Assembly: GCA_028753945.1 (NCBI GenBank)
Contig: JAPNXP010000003.1
Location: forward strand, 3,162,001 to 3,226,000
DNA: 64,000 bases
Direction of reading: 5' to 3'
DNA from: Hexactinellida sp. DTS-2022
Lineage: Eukaryota; Porifera; Hexactinellida
Under the pieces are notes generated by a model. It had not been told where the DNA came from, searched no databases, and worked only from the letters and a program-made list of their open reading frames with translations. Below are positions 32,806 through 43,413 of this stretch, piece after piece. How positions within the stretch are numbered: position 1 is the stretch's first letter; each line of letters opens with the position of its first letter. A program made the translations under genes and the position numbers.

Positions 32806-33492
32806 GGGTACAACTATTAATTAAAAATGAATTTTCTACAATATTGGAATTCAGCACACTCGAAAATTCCTATACACAAATTGGAAGCGTCTCTTATACG
32901 TATGTTAAATAGAAACTGAACGTAATTATAAATAAAGTATATTAATTGTGCAAGAATAATATTGGAGAAGGAAATATACTCGTTTAATATGTCGTTGTCA
33001 TATATTATCTTAGTTTACATTTGAAAATAGAAGCGTGGCTTAATTAATACACTGCCGTATATGTCACCCAGAAGTTCTAAAAATATAAGAAAATATTATG
33101 CTATTCTGAGACAAACTAATACAGAAATTAATAGTTAATCGAATTATCTAGGGGCATTCATATACAGTATAAGGAATTCATTGCAATTACTTAAACATTT
33201 CTTATGGCCATCCTTCAATTCGTTTAACCGCAATGTAAAGATGATTTTAGCATTTTATGGAAAATATTAATTTAAGCATTGTAATTGTATCAGATGAAAT
33301 CTCTTTCCACAAATTATAGAATGTTGATTAGCTTCATATCTCTCTGATATGGTCATTACACAAGCATATACCCGACTAATATTAGTGAGTTATTCAAAAT
33401 TTTGACATATCGTCGAAAGTGCCGGAGTCCACATTTTATCATACTAACCACATTATGACATTTATTAGGCTCAAAATTTATGCCATATAAAG

Positions 33493-33907
33493 CAGTGATG
33501 TGCTCCGTTACTGAGTAATGGAGTAAAGGTAACGGTAACGGAAAAGTAACTGTAACGGGAGTAGTCGAGTAACAGTAACGGTAAAGTAATGGCAACGGAC
33601 ATCCGTTACTTTTAAATAGTTACCGTTATCTTTAATCAGTTACTCTTACCATTGCATTACCGTAATACTGCTACCGTTACTACGTTAAACATATTCCATT
33701 TCTGTACTCCGTTACTTTTAATGGGTCACCGGTACATTAACGAAACGGTAACTGATTAAAGGAAATGGAGTAACTGAACAAAAGTAACTGAGTAACGGTA
33801 ACGGGGTAAATAAAGTAACGGTAACGGGAGAAAAAAAGTAACAGTAACGGAACAAATAAAGTAACGGTAACGGAGTAACGGAAGATTTAGGAACGGAGAA
33901 CATCACT
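33493..33907. mobile_element. MITE with gtaacgg arrays
   Basis: The ends cagtgatgtgctccgttac and ggaacggagaacatcact are imperfect inverses. The interior is mostly gtaacgg units in one orientation on the left and right, with taccgttac units in the middle. No TSD was seen. It lies in the host-gene intron. Confidence 0.65.
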
Positions 33908-34475
33908 AATATAATGTAAGTAAGTATAAAAATGTGTCCAAAAATTGATCAAAGATTGACCTATACTGATAATTTGGCCTCTTAGCCTTAGTCATTTAAA
34001 CATTTTTTCTGTAGAGAGGATACGGACTAAAATAATAACAGCAAACCAAAGGAGTCATTCAATACTAACCTATATTAAGCTTTCGGATATGGCGATGGTA
34101 GATAGCCAGATCACGATCGGGATACCTTTTTTGAAGATCGGAGTCCTTTAACATTACTTCAAATTATTAAGTACCCATAGTGTTCTCATTACTAGTCTAC
34201 TGAAATTAAATCTAAAAAAATTCTCCGTTTCAATACTATGACATATGTAGATTTTTCATGATGCGAGCGAACAAATACAGCGACGAAATCGGGATAATTC
34301 TGAACTAATTTATATTTATGTAACAAATGTATAACACGTACATTGTAAAAGATCGCAATATGATCGAGATCGGATCGATGATCGTTTCAATAATTAGGAT
34401 CAGGATCGAGATCGACGATCATCTTTTGAGGAAAGATAGGGAATGAGATATTGTTGATCAACTAAAGCTCTAACC

Positions 34476-34609
34476 CAGCGATTCCAAACCTTTTTCAACC
34501 GTGGACCCCCTATAGTAAATATTAGACATTCTGGCGACCCCTTCCATTGTCCGTAATACATCCTGTGGATCCCCTACAGGCGTCGTGGACCCCAGGTTGG
34601 GAACCACTG
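34476..34609. mobile_element. hAT MITE, 134 bp
   Basis: The ends cagcgattccaaacc and ggttgggaaccactg belong to the same type as the hAT element at 18037-20386. The flanks are a perfect 8-bp TSD, ctctaacc (34468-34475 and 34610-34617). It sits 53 bp inside the intron from the splice donor at 34662. A related terminus lies at about 59270-59285. Confidence 0.92.
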
Positions 34610-34661
34610 CTCTAACCGCTACCTAGTGGTCGGCACAGTAAAAATGAAAAAGCAAACAAAC

Positions 34662-35100
34662 CTTAACTAAATTCACTCGTTCAAGAGATTCCTTCAAAAA
34701 CTGTGTCGGAACTTCAAGAGTATACTCTTCGCTCTCGGAGTCAGTGACTTCATCAAAACTGTCGGAGAAATAAGTTTCACTATGTGTTGTAGCAAGCAAG
34801 TGATCGCCAAATTCACCACCAGATTTTTTAACATACATATCGCTTCCTCTAGAACCTGATGAGGATACCCTTACCATCTTCGACAAATTATTAGGAAGGT
34901 TTAAAGGAGAAAATTGCATCAATGTATCAGGTCTAGAAGGAGAATTAAATAGATACGACCATATCTGAGGTGGAACTAAGTGAGTGGATTTGTAAGGAGG
35001 GATTGGAATATAAGTTGTGGTTTGATTGGTTGAAGAGAGGCTGTCGTATTCTGAGTCAAAAGGTGGCAATATATCTCTTTGTATTGGGAATATTGGAGAG
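34662..35100 (-). CDS. Host gene, internal coding exon
   Basis: A 439-nt exon is defined by an acceptor (ttctttttcag before 35100) and a donor (AAG|gtttgt). It enters in phase 1 and leaves in phase 0, in register with the exon at 28725-31334. The product begins SPIFPIQRDILPPFDSEYDS and contains a Ser/Gly-rich stretch (VSSSGSRGSDMYVKKSGGE) and an acidic stretch (TDSESEEYTLEVP). No domain was recognised. Upstream exons must exist at higher coordinates; I could not identify them. Confidence 0.65.
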
Positions 35101-35179
35101 CTGAAAAAGAAGTGTATAGAAAATAAATAATTAAATATTTAAAATCTCAGGTCTCAAAAATGAAAATTTAATTAATATA

Positions 35180-35660
35180 CAGTCTACTCCGCTTAATAGG
35201 GATACGTTTGTTTCAGGCCTCTTGTCCCAATTAACGGAAATTTTATATAAAGTAGCGATCTAGTAGCGATTTACAACAATTTCAGTTTTAAAGCTGTTAT
35301 AACAATTCCTCCACGAGGTGCGGACCATCAATTATACTCACACCCGGGTACCCATATTATGAGCCTTAATATTATTTGGACTGATTGGAAGTACATATCA
35401 GTAATATATGGAAAATTTCGATTTTACGAAATCATTAAAACAATAAGACATTAAAACTATTTAGATATTTTGCTACACCTATATCAGAATTGATCAAGTT
35501 TATTAGAATTTGTTATGATAAATATGAATTTCGATTGAGTGAGCACCAATTTTGAACCCAATTTGTTGAGTTTGTCCCGATTAACAGAAATTTTTTAGTA
35601 TTAGATTATATGGAAGAGATTTGGTTATTGGGGAGTTGCCCCCAATTAAGCAGAGTCTAC
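35180..35660. mobile_element. Mariner-like MITE, ~480 bp
   Basis: The left end cagtctactccgcttaat, preceded by TA, is inverted at the right as attaagcagagtctac, followed by tata. A short relative of the left tip (gtcgactccgcttaatggg) lies near 31414. No coding sequence is present. Confidence 0.65.
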
Positions 35661-35838
35661 TATAAATGATATAACATTCCTTAAGTAAGTCATGACCAGG
35701 ATAGCAATTGTTAGTTACTTTGTCCATTATCAAACGCCATCACAGTAAATTATTATCTAATCAAAAGTGGTATTATGATCATCAACATTGGAAGCTATTC
35801 AATAAATACATGTAGGACTATTTAGAACTTATTGTTCT

Positions 35839-36139
35839 CAGTGGTGGGCCCAGAGGGGGAGTGGAGGCAGGCACGTAGCTAGAGTATGTAATTCAGGGGG
35901 GCAAGTTTTATGTTGGGGGGGCAAGTGCAGGGAGTCGGGGGGGCAAGGGGGGACGAATCACTCTATTTACTATAACGAACACTTCCTAAATTCTCTTGGG
36001 AGGGGGGGCGAGAAGTACTTTTGGGGGGGGCAGTCGCCCCCCGTAGCTACGTGCCTGGGTGGAGGGCATCTGTTAGTTTAATTGCACAGGACATGCCCCG
36101 GATTTATACTAAAAGTTCCTGCTCTGCCCCGGCCTGGCC
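35839..36139. mobile_element. hAT MITE carrying a second hAT MITE
   Basis: The ends cagtggtgggcccag and gcgaccgcacctg match the family of 1747-1901. The flanks attgttct (35831-35838) and attgttat (36140-36147) form an 8-bp TSD with one change. A 190-bp element is inserted at 35868. Confidence 0.75.
35868..36057. mobile_element. Nested 190-bp hAT-like MITE
   Basis: The ends caggcacgtagct and agctacgtgcctg are exact inverses. The flanks agtggagg (35860-35867) and ggtggagg (36058-36065) match in 7 of 8 positions. The interior has many g runs (ggggggcaag). Confidence 0.8.
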
Positions 36140-36531
36140 AGATCCTGCGACCGCACCTGATTGTTATCAAAATACAATTATCGTATTAAATTAAGTTGTA
36201 GTGTAATTACAAACCAGCATTTTCGCCAAATCAATCATATAAGTTCAAATTAAAGAAATTGATTAAACGGAAATTTTTATGATTAATCATAGCCTACTCA
36301 ATATCAGGTATAACAGTAACCTTGAAATTGTGCACGAGGGATGCACAAATAGATGGTAAAATATATACAACCACAATATTTTAACCAATATTTATGTTTA
36401 TAATGAACCAGATTTTTTGTTATAACGATTCCACTAATTACTAAGTTTTCATTTTTACTGAATATTAGCATCTTTTTATATTTATTGAGTCATTTTCTTG
36501 TCCACTAACTGTTCCTACTCACTTCTAACTA

Positions 36532-36915
36532 CAGTCAACTCCCGTTAAAACGAAGTGCTCGGGACCGTAGTTTCATTTCGTTATAAGCCGAGTTCGATCT
36601 TAAAAGAGTTCATTACAAGTTGAATTTCGTTATAACCGGAGTTCATTATAAAAGGATTTCGTTGTAACCGGAGTTCATTATAAGCAGAATTCGATATAAC
36701 CGGAGTTCGTTATAACCGAAGTAAAATCAATAGCTTAGGAGGCTATATTGGATTATCTATAACTTGGTTAAAAGCGGAATTTCGTTATATCCATTTCGTT
36801 GTTAATAACGAAGTTTTAGTAATGTAATAAGATAGAAGGATTTCCGGGCCATTGAACGACTTGGTTATAAGCAGGTACTTCGTTATATCCGACTTGATTA
36901 TAACGGGAGTTGACT
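36532..36915. mobile_element. Mariner-like MITE with internal repeats
   Basis: The left end cagtcaactcccgttaa, preceded by TA, is mirrored by taacgggagttgac, followed by TA. The interior has at least five copies of a ttcgttataaccggagttc-like unit. It ends 20 bp before the THAP fragment at 36936. Confidence 0.8.
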
Positions 36916-36935
36916 ATATTATATTCGTTTGCATT

Positions 36936-37340
36936 ATGCCCAGCAGTTGCTCAGCCCCCGGATGCAGCAGTAACTACTGCCCAGATGATAGAGTTCCTAT
37001 ATTCAAGATGCCTGAACATCCATCAGAACTCAGGAAGCTTGGATACGCGCTCTTACCGTGATAATATTGATAACTTCAAGGTAGTTAACGCATGTGTGAC
37101 GCATTTTCGGAAAGAAGATGTAGAAATTATGTACAAGGTTCTCAATGGAGACGAACATTAACTGAAATACCTAGTGCCAAGCCCAAGTTGTGAGACGGCG
37201 AAGTTCCGTGCTTGCAAAAGAATAATAATAATTGAATCATACACTAGAGCTTGCTTAGCTTACTATCTGATCATCAGAAATTTACAGGATTTAAAAGCTA
37301 AGTTTATTTTGATTGTATTACCTGATAATTGGTTAGTATG
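36936..37340 (+). pseudogene. THAP-domain fragment of P-type transposase
   Basis: The start MPSSCSAPGCSSNY is almost that of the copy at 51534-52022. The second half of the C2CH finger (ACVTHFRKEDVEIMY) lies in another frame after frame breaks near 37045. Near 37290, DLKAKFILIVLPDNW matches DLKDKLNLISIPVNW of the same relative. Only the N-terminal third of a transposase is present, with no core, so this is a relic of the family. Confidence 0.75.
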
Positions 37341-37402
37341 TCATCCTGATATAAACTAATCAATAAATTCAATAAAAAGCAGATGTTATTCGACCTTAGT
37401 CT

Positions 37403-37873
37403 GGGTTGCCAATCCAATCCAATCCAATCGACAATCCAATCCAATCGAGCCAAATTTGGACAATCGGCAATCCAAATTTGGACAATCGATTATTCGGATG
37501 ACAATCCAATCGCAATCGACAATCCAAAATATCATCGATTTTTTTGGATTGTTTCTCCGATTTTTTTCGATCGTTTACTCCTCAGTATTATATCAAAAAG
37601 AGTTATGTTTCATCATATGTTCTAACTTAAAACCTATATTATTGGGTTTAATTGACGAGCAATTGAGCATTTTTAATTTTGGCATTATTTAGAAATTGAA
37701 AAAACAAACAATCGAAAAAAATCGTTGAAAATTCATCAATTGCAATCCAATCGATAAAAATCGAAGCAATCCAATCGATGAAAATGCAGCAATCCAACCG
37801 ATAATCAAATCGATGAAAAATGCAGCAATCGGCAATCGAAAATCTTCTCGATTGGATTGGATTGGCAACCCTG
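37403..37873. mobile_element. MITE with aatccaatcc termini
   Basis: The ends gggttgccaatccaatcc and ggattggattggcaaccc are inverted repeats, and the whole is rich in caatcgaa-like units. The right flank is occupied by the next element, so no TSD is readable. The plan resembles 1063-1691. Confidence 0.7.
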
Positions 37874-38142
37874 CCAGTGGCGTATCCAGGATTTTCATAA
37901 GGGGGGTGCTAAGGCCCGAATTTAAGGGGGGTGCTATGGGTGTTGAAACTTAGGCCTGCACCGAAGTTCCTTAATAAAGGAAACGATACTGAGAGATATT
38001 AGTGCTAGATTACAAGGAGATAACTTAACTAACAATTTACCAACCATGCAATTTGATTTAGCAAAATTTGAGTCAGATTTATTACATTGTGATAATATTC
38101 TAATTATTGCTCTTCAGTTTCCTCTGAATTAAAATTATATGA

Positions 38143-40756
38143 TAAATTCAAAAATAAATACTCAAAGATTCCCCTAGATTGTTACAATAACCTAGGACAG
38201 CCATTATTTCACTCATTTATTAACTATGAATCTATATTATGGCTCGATGGCTATAATTTTTATGGCTTTAAAGGGCCAAAAGTTATTCCAGGGTTCTTAC
38301 AGTTTTTTGAACTTAGTCAATTTGAAGCATGTAAAGGATTTGAAGATTCGTTCAAGTTTACTGATAATCTCATTGAACAATGTCCGTTAATACTCGTGTG
38401 GTTAGCATCCGCACCAGAGCTATTTAGTGACATAAATAATATATCAGTAAATAACTTATTCAACAAAAATTATGTACTGTTAACTAGTAAATGCTAACAG
38501 ATTTTGTTGTTTGGGTAGAGAAGTTAAACATTGATTTTGAAGAAAATGGTATAGAGGTTTTGGAATCAATTTACGCAGTTTATAACAGTAGACTAGAAAA
38601 TAAGGCACAAAATTTAGCTTTAGAGGCAGCAGATGAATTCGGTGAAATTGAAAATAGTGATAGTGGTCATATAGAATGTCCAATTTCTAGAGCAAACGAA
38701 AACAGCACTTATGATGCAATTTATTTTCAAACATTTGGCGAGTTTTATCTAGATAAGGCTGAATGGAATGCTATAAGTTATTTAGATAAGGATGATATAG
38801 ATCATATGAAAAAAAGGTTGGACTAATGTAATAGCTGATAAGTTCTCTAAAATAAATTCGATTTGCGTACTGAAGTTTAAACATTTTTGGTTTAAGAAAA
38901 GGGATAGTAGGAAATTGAACTCTCCTTTTTTTCAAGCTTGGGCTGTGTGTAAGTTTTCTAACTGCTGCTCAGTTACCTTTTCAATTAATAATGATATTGC
39001 CTCATTTGCTGATGATCTAATACCTGTGCACTATAAAAGTAACGGTGAACTTTCATCTGAACACAAAGATGATAATACCATCCATGCACGTCACATTACT
39101 TCTAAATAAGGGAAAACATGGGTGCAAAATTGATCCAAAACGCAGCAAGTAACATATTTCATCAGCAGTTTAGAAATGAGAACAATGTAGAGGCATTCAA
39201 TAGAGGGAATTTCACTAATTTAATATCACAGCAAACTTTAAGACGAATTAAGTCAGACGTTAAATCTAGAGAGAGATTTTCCAATGATGATTCTGTGGAT
39301 ATTTGGGAAACTCAACAGTAATTCCGTTCGGTATTACCAGATAATCTGATACCTGGTTATGTCCAATATATTGCACAAGATCCATTTATAATCCATTTAT
39401 ATACAAAAAAGCAGATTGAAATATTCAAATTATTCAAAAATGACAACACCGTTATTAATATAGATGCAACTGGTTCTATTATTAAAAGGCCACCAATGTG
39501 TAAAAAGTCGATCTATTACTATGCTCTTACACTACAACACCCTGTATACTGCACTAGTCCTCTTCCTGTTGCAGAAATGATCAGTAGTGATCATGGAACT
39601 GCAGAGATCACCCATTTTTTGAATAAATGGGTATCAACTTGTAAGGCAATTCTACATAAGGGTTTAAATATAGACCAAATTGAAATGGACTATAGTTGGG
39701 CCATAATGCACAGCACATGTTTAGCATTTAATAAGCTGAGTATAGCACTATATTTGTGTAAATATTAGGATATTGTAAGCGACAAAACTAGCACCAAATT
39801 AACCATTCCAACTGTTTTGCATCTCTGTTCGGCACATATTATGCATCAAATAAGCTACAAATTGGATAAGAAGTATAAAATAGACAAAAAAGTAAAATGC
39901 TTAGTGCTAAATGCATTTGGTGCTATGGTAAAAAGTAGCAATATGGAAGAAATAAATCTTGTTTTTGAATCTTTGTGTATTGTTCTGAACACTGAATTAA
40001 TGTTGCCTCGGGTTACTAAGAGCTTATTAGACTTAGAAGAATTGGTTAAGGGTTATCTCAAAATCTATAGTTCAGAATGCTATTTTATTGATGATTACCC
40101 TGAAAATATTGAAAGTGATACTTATAGAAAAACGTCTCCTTTTGGTAAATACTTTGAAGAATTGTACTTAAAAGCCACCTCCAATTTCTAGGGCATAAAG
40201 TACTTGCAAATGATAAAAATGTATGCTATTATCCCAAAATACCTGAATATTTGTTAACTTATTATATGCCATTGCTTCCTCTTTGGAGTGGGATTATACT
40301 AAGCAAAGTAAAAGTCAATGCTGTTTCAACTGATAGCAATGCACAAATTGAGAATTGGTTTAAAATAGTAAAACACTCCATATTTAAATCTCAAGTTAAT
40401 ATCAGAGTTGGTGATTTTGCACGTCACATTTTTGGACATATAGAAGATAGATTGGCTTCCTTTAAATTTGCATTTCAACAAATGGCTCATAGAGTATTTA
40501 AGGCTAAAAAAAAGTTAGAGAGGTTAGTAACGAGGAAGAATCTATAGAAATTTGGCGAAGGAGGAAAAATAAGAAAAATAGTTACATTAATCCGAACAAA
40601 AGTAAAGTAGCTAAAGTATTAGAGAAATTACAGGATTCAAATTTTGAGATCGCCAGAATAAGGAATACTTTAATTTCTAGACCAAAGAGAGTTAAGTTGG
40701 AAGAACCACTACCGATAAAAGCAAAGGAGATTGAGATTATAAGTGATATGGATTAA
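38143..40756 (+). pseudogene. DDE-like transposase relic
   Basis: Frames shift repeatedly but leave long segments: QPLFHSFINYESILWLDGYN (about 38200), NSPFFQAWAVCKFSNCCSV (38915), NVEAFNRGNFTNLISQQTL (39190), VINIDATGSIIKRPPM (39455), YYALTLQHPVYC, AEMISSDHG, QIEMDYSWAIMHSTCLAFN (39680), LCSAHIMHQISYKLDKK (39822) and SNAQIENWFKIVKHSIFK (40335), ending in a basic tail. The Asp of IDATG, the Asp of DYSWA and the Glu of AQIENW are candidates for a D-D-E triad with an RNase H-like fold. I cannot place it in a named superfamily with confidence. Stops make it dead. Confidence 0.55.
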
Positions 40757-41290
40757 TTGCGCTTGGTACACTTGACATTATCTTACCACCTTTTAATCAT
40801 CTCTCACTCTTAGGTCAGATTAATATTTGTAATATGTTAGAATTTCCTGTTGTAAATCCAATATCTTGTAAGATTAATTTGGCTAGTAGCTGTAGTAGGA
40901 AAGATATCCATTTAAATAAATTAGTTCCATCTTTAACATTCAATATTTCAGGTGATGGAAATTGTTTATTCTCAACTCTCTCATATATAATTACAGGAAG
41001 GACTAGTTACAATTATAGAATGCGCAAGATAATAACTGACAACATAATGGGAAAATGAAGCCAAATTTGTTTGAAGTTGATACAGAATAAATTCCCACTT
41101 ATATATCGCAACACAAGGGAGTATATAAGTAAATCAAAAATGCATATTGACAAAACCTGGGGTGGAGACATTGAATTATTTTCGATGGCTTTATTAATAA
41201 ACACAGATATATGGGTAAATACTACAGAAATGAAAAATAAATAAATGGATGGTATACTCTGGAAAAAGGTGCCAGTTTGGAGCAAATAAT
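40757..41290 (+). pseudogene. OTU-like domain downstream of transposase
   Basis: The frame LEFPVVNPIS (from 40834) leads into FNISGDGNCLFSTLSYIITG, the Asp-Gly-Asn-Cys signature of OTU cysteine proteases, and continues to DNIMGK with a stop at 41058. Other frames then give SKSMHIDKTWGGDIELFSMA-like sequence (about 41135), the second OTU block. The His block is not clear. In cellular proteins OTU removes ubiquitin; in transposons its role is not settled. It directly follows the transposase relic and probably formed its C-terminal domain. Confidence 0.65.
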
Positions 41291-41697
41291 GGATGCCCCT
41301 CCAGCTAATGATGCTGGATCATACTATATAAAACATACAGTGGACCATTATGAACCAATATTGGAATTAAATAATCATATTACATCTGATAATTTATTAA
41401 ATTAATAGTATAAAAATAAAAATACCACAAAAAATTAAAAAAATAGAAATGTATCTATAAAAAGTACAAAAAGAAAAAAGTTACAAAAATTATATATAAG
41501 TTTTATCCATTAGACATGGTATTTATTATATTTGTTATCTACTTATATTAATATATACATCATCAACTGAAATTTATACAAACTCATTATGGAATCAGTA
41601 ATTTTTCATTTTTCTTCCCTGACTTCTCCTCGGCCAGGGGGGGTGACACCCTCCCTGACCCCCCCACTTCTGGCGCCTATGTTATACACTAACACTT

Positions 41698-41760
41698 GAT
41701 AATAAAATTATTCGAGATTTACCCTGATTTACTATAAATATCGAATAATTATATCAAATA
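41698..41760. repeat. Imperfect hairpin like 24763-24829
   Basis: The sequences gataataaaattattcga and tcgaataattatatc face each other, with the loop gatttac...gatttactataaat as at 24781-24811. The two places share loop and stem, so they are copies of one short repeat. Confidence 0.65.
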
Positions 41761-41769
41761 CTGCTGCTA

Positions 41770-42454
41770 ATTGCTTTCTTGCCAATAAAATCTTCTGTAC
41801 TTAAAATAGGTATTTATTGTTGTTAGCACTTAATTTCTTTCTCTTCGCACGATTGAGCATACTAATGGTAATGTGAAGTCAATGAGCGACAGAGAGTTCC
41901 ACCTCAGTGTTGTGTTTCGTTGATGCATCATGGTTGTGTATTAACAGTAGTTTATATGCCAATGTATTTTGTATGTAGGTTGGATTATTTACATTAAAAT
42001 TGAAATATATTAATTCCAAATGATTTATGAGTTTATTCTCCACAGGGTATACCTGGTTGAGTAATATTTGACATGAGATGTACTTACGTGCTTTTATGTT
42101 CACTCCCCACAAGATAATTATAATTCGGAAAGTCCATCTATTACTGCATCCATGGTACATCTACAGTTAGGCCTTATATAGAGTAGGTTATTGATTAATA
42201 CAGTAGTAACATACTCGACAATACAGCGTGTTAGGACTTCCCTACAAAAAATTTATTAGTATAGCACAATCCTATTGGGAGAAGAATATCTTGGTACGAT
42301 TAATATATTCATATACCAAGAAAATAAATTTGAGACTGAAAGTAAAGAATGTAAAGCATCATCAATCAAAGGCAAATACGAATTGTAGTAGCCATTAATT
42401 CGAATCGTGCAGTGGATTGCTCATTCTACTCACAGATTTATGTTGTATTTGTTA
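41770..42454. other. No gene seen
   Basis: This is AT-rich DNA. The string aggccttatatagagtag at 42171 recurs at 52199, next to the P-like copy 2, but no element boundary follows from it. Confidence 0.5.
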
Positions 42455-42966
42455 CTAGCGCGCTTCGCTTGCTAGGTCGCTTCGCGGCAGAACACAACCA
42501 CACTCACCAACCGCTTCGCGGTTGGTGAGTGTGGTTTATAAACACCAAATATTGATTATAAAGCATAAATAGGCCTAAATAGTCAAATTTAACAAAGTGA
42601 AATTTTAATGATTACGTCATCATGCGACAATGAGTTAGAATATTGGTGATCTGGTGTGACCAACGTGTCCGCATCATTAATGTCCATATTCTATTAAATT
42701 TTCAGATTTTTATCTCTTAAAGGGCGCGAATTATGTGCGATTAAGTGAATTTTCAGGTTTCTCGAAATGTGACAATGACGTCATAACTTGTCGAGGTGTG
42801 AGAAATTTTGAGTGAAAACCTCAACTTGTTGGCGGGTGCCAAAAGTTACCCCTATATGTCAAAAATCACATTTGGAAACCGTCCACTTTCTTCAATCAAC
42901 TCGTAACATACAAACAAATATATACACATATAGTACACACCCAGGCTTGTGCTTTAATAATATAGA
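42455..42966 (-). mobile_element. Helitron-like element with canonical ends, 512 bp
   Basis: Read on the minus strand, the element starts with TCTATATTATTAAAGC directly after an A and ends with gcgcgCTAG directly before a T. This is the A|TC...CTRR|T arrangement of Helitrons, without a TSD. Hairpins ccaaccgcttcgcggttgg and ccgcgaagcg precede the 3' end. It encodes nothing and so is non-autonomous. Relatives lie at 21306-22085 and 26172-26617. Confidence 0.75.
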
Positions 42967-43284
42967 TTAATTACTTACAGTGTGTTCGTCTTTTTCCACA
43001 CTTGCCCCTAGCTGCACTTGGCTTCGTTATACGCTCGCGAGTTCTGAATCGTGTCAAAAACAAATTTTTCGTCTAATACACTTAGTAAGTATGATTAAAT
43101 TATTGTAACAATGATAAACACTATTTCCCACTGCATATTGACTCTTGAATTTGATTTATTGCTTAGTCATCAAAACGAAAGAATATTTGATGATTCGTTC
43201 GTTTAGAAAAAGATTTGTTCGTTACGTTTCGAATATTAGTTTAATCCCTGGACCACCGAGATTGATACATTTAAATAATTGTGT

Positions 43285-43366
43285 ACAAGGCGTTGTAAGG
43301 CCGCGCAGCGGTTGTTGATTGAGGCGCAAAGCGCCGAACGTAGTGAAGCGATCGAGAGTAAAGGGC
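43285..43366 (+). repeat. Helitron-like 3' end fragment
   Basis: It contains ggccgcgcagcgg, ggcgcaaagcgcc and a final gggcttgt, and is collinear with the blocks at 26-147 and 49145-49265 in diverged form. A weaker relative lies at about 27785-27875. Confidence 0.5.
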
Positions 43367-43413
43367 TTGTATATTTCAATAAAGCTACTTGTTGATATGT
43401 CAAATATGTTCAG

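Larger units (their letters stand above)
31335..34661 (-). other. Intron of host gene, 3.3 kb, filled with MITEs
   Basis: The donor GT is at 34661-34660 (AAG|gtttgt on the minus strand) and the acceptor AG is just before 31334. Both join in phase 0. The intron carries at least five repeat elements described separately and no other convincing coding sequence. Bases 32806-33490 hold nothing recognisable. Confidence 0.65.
37875..41685 (+). mobile_element. Decayed DNA transposon with OTU-domain protein
   Basis: A large coding relic (38143-41290) is bounded on the left by cagtggcgtatccaggatttt and g runs, and on the right by c-g-rich sequence that includes cccccccacttctggcgcc. These outer parts look like imperfect inverted repeats (ggcg, ccaga, gggggg in the same order). 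The coding parts are a DDE-like region followed by an OTU-like region. No TSD was established. The superfamily is uncertain; OTU domains are known in several eukaryotic transposon groups. Confidence 0.6.
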
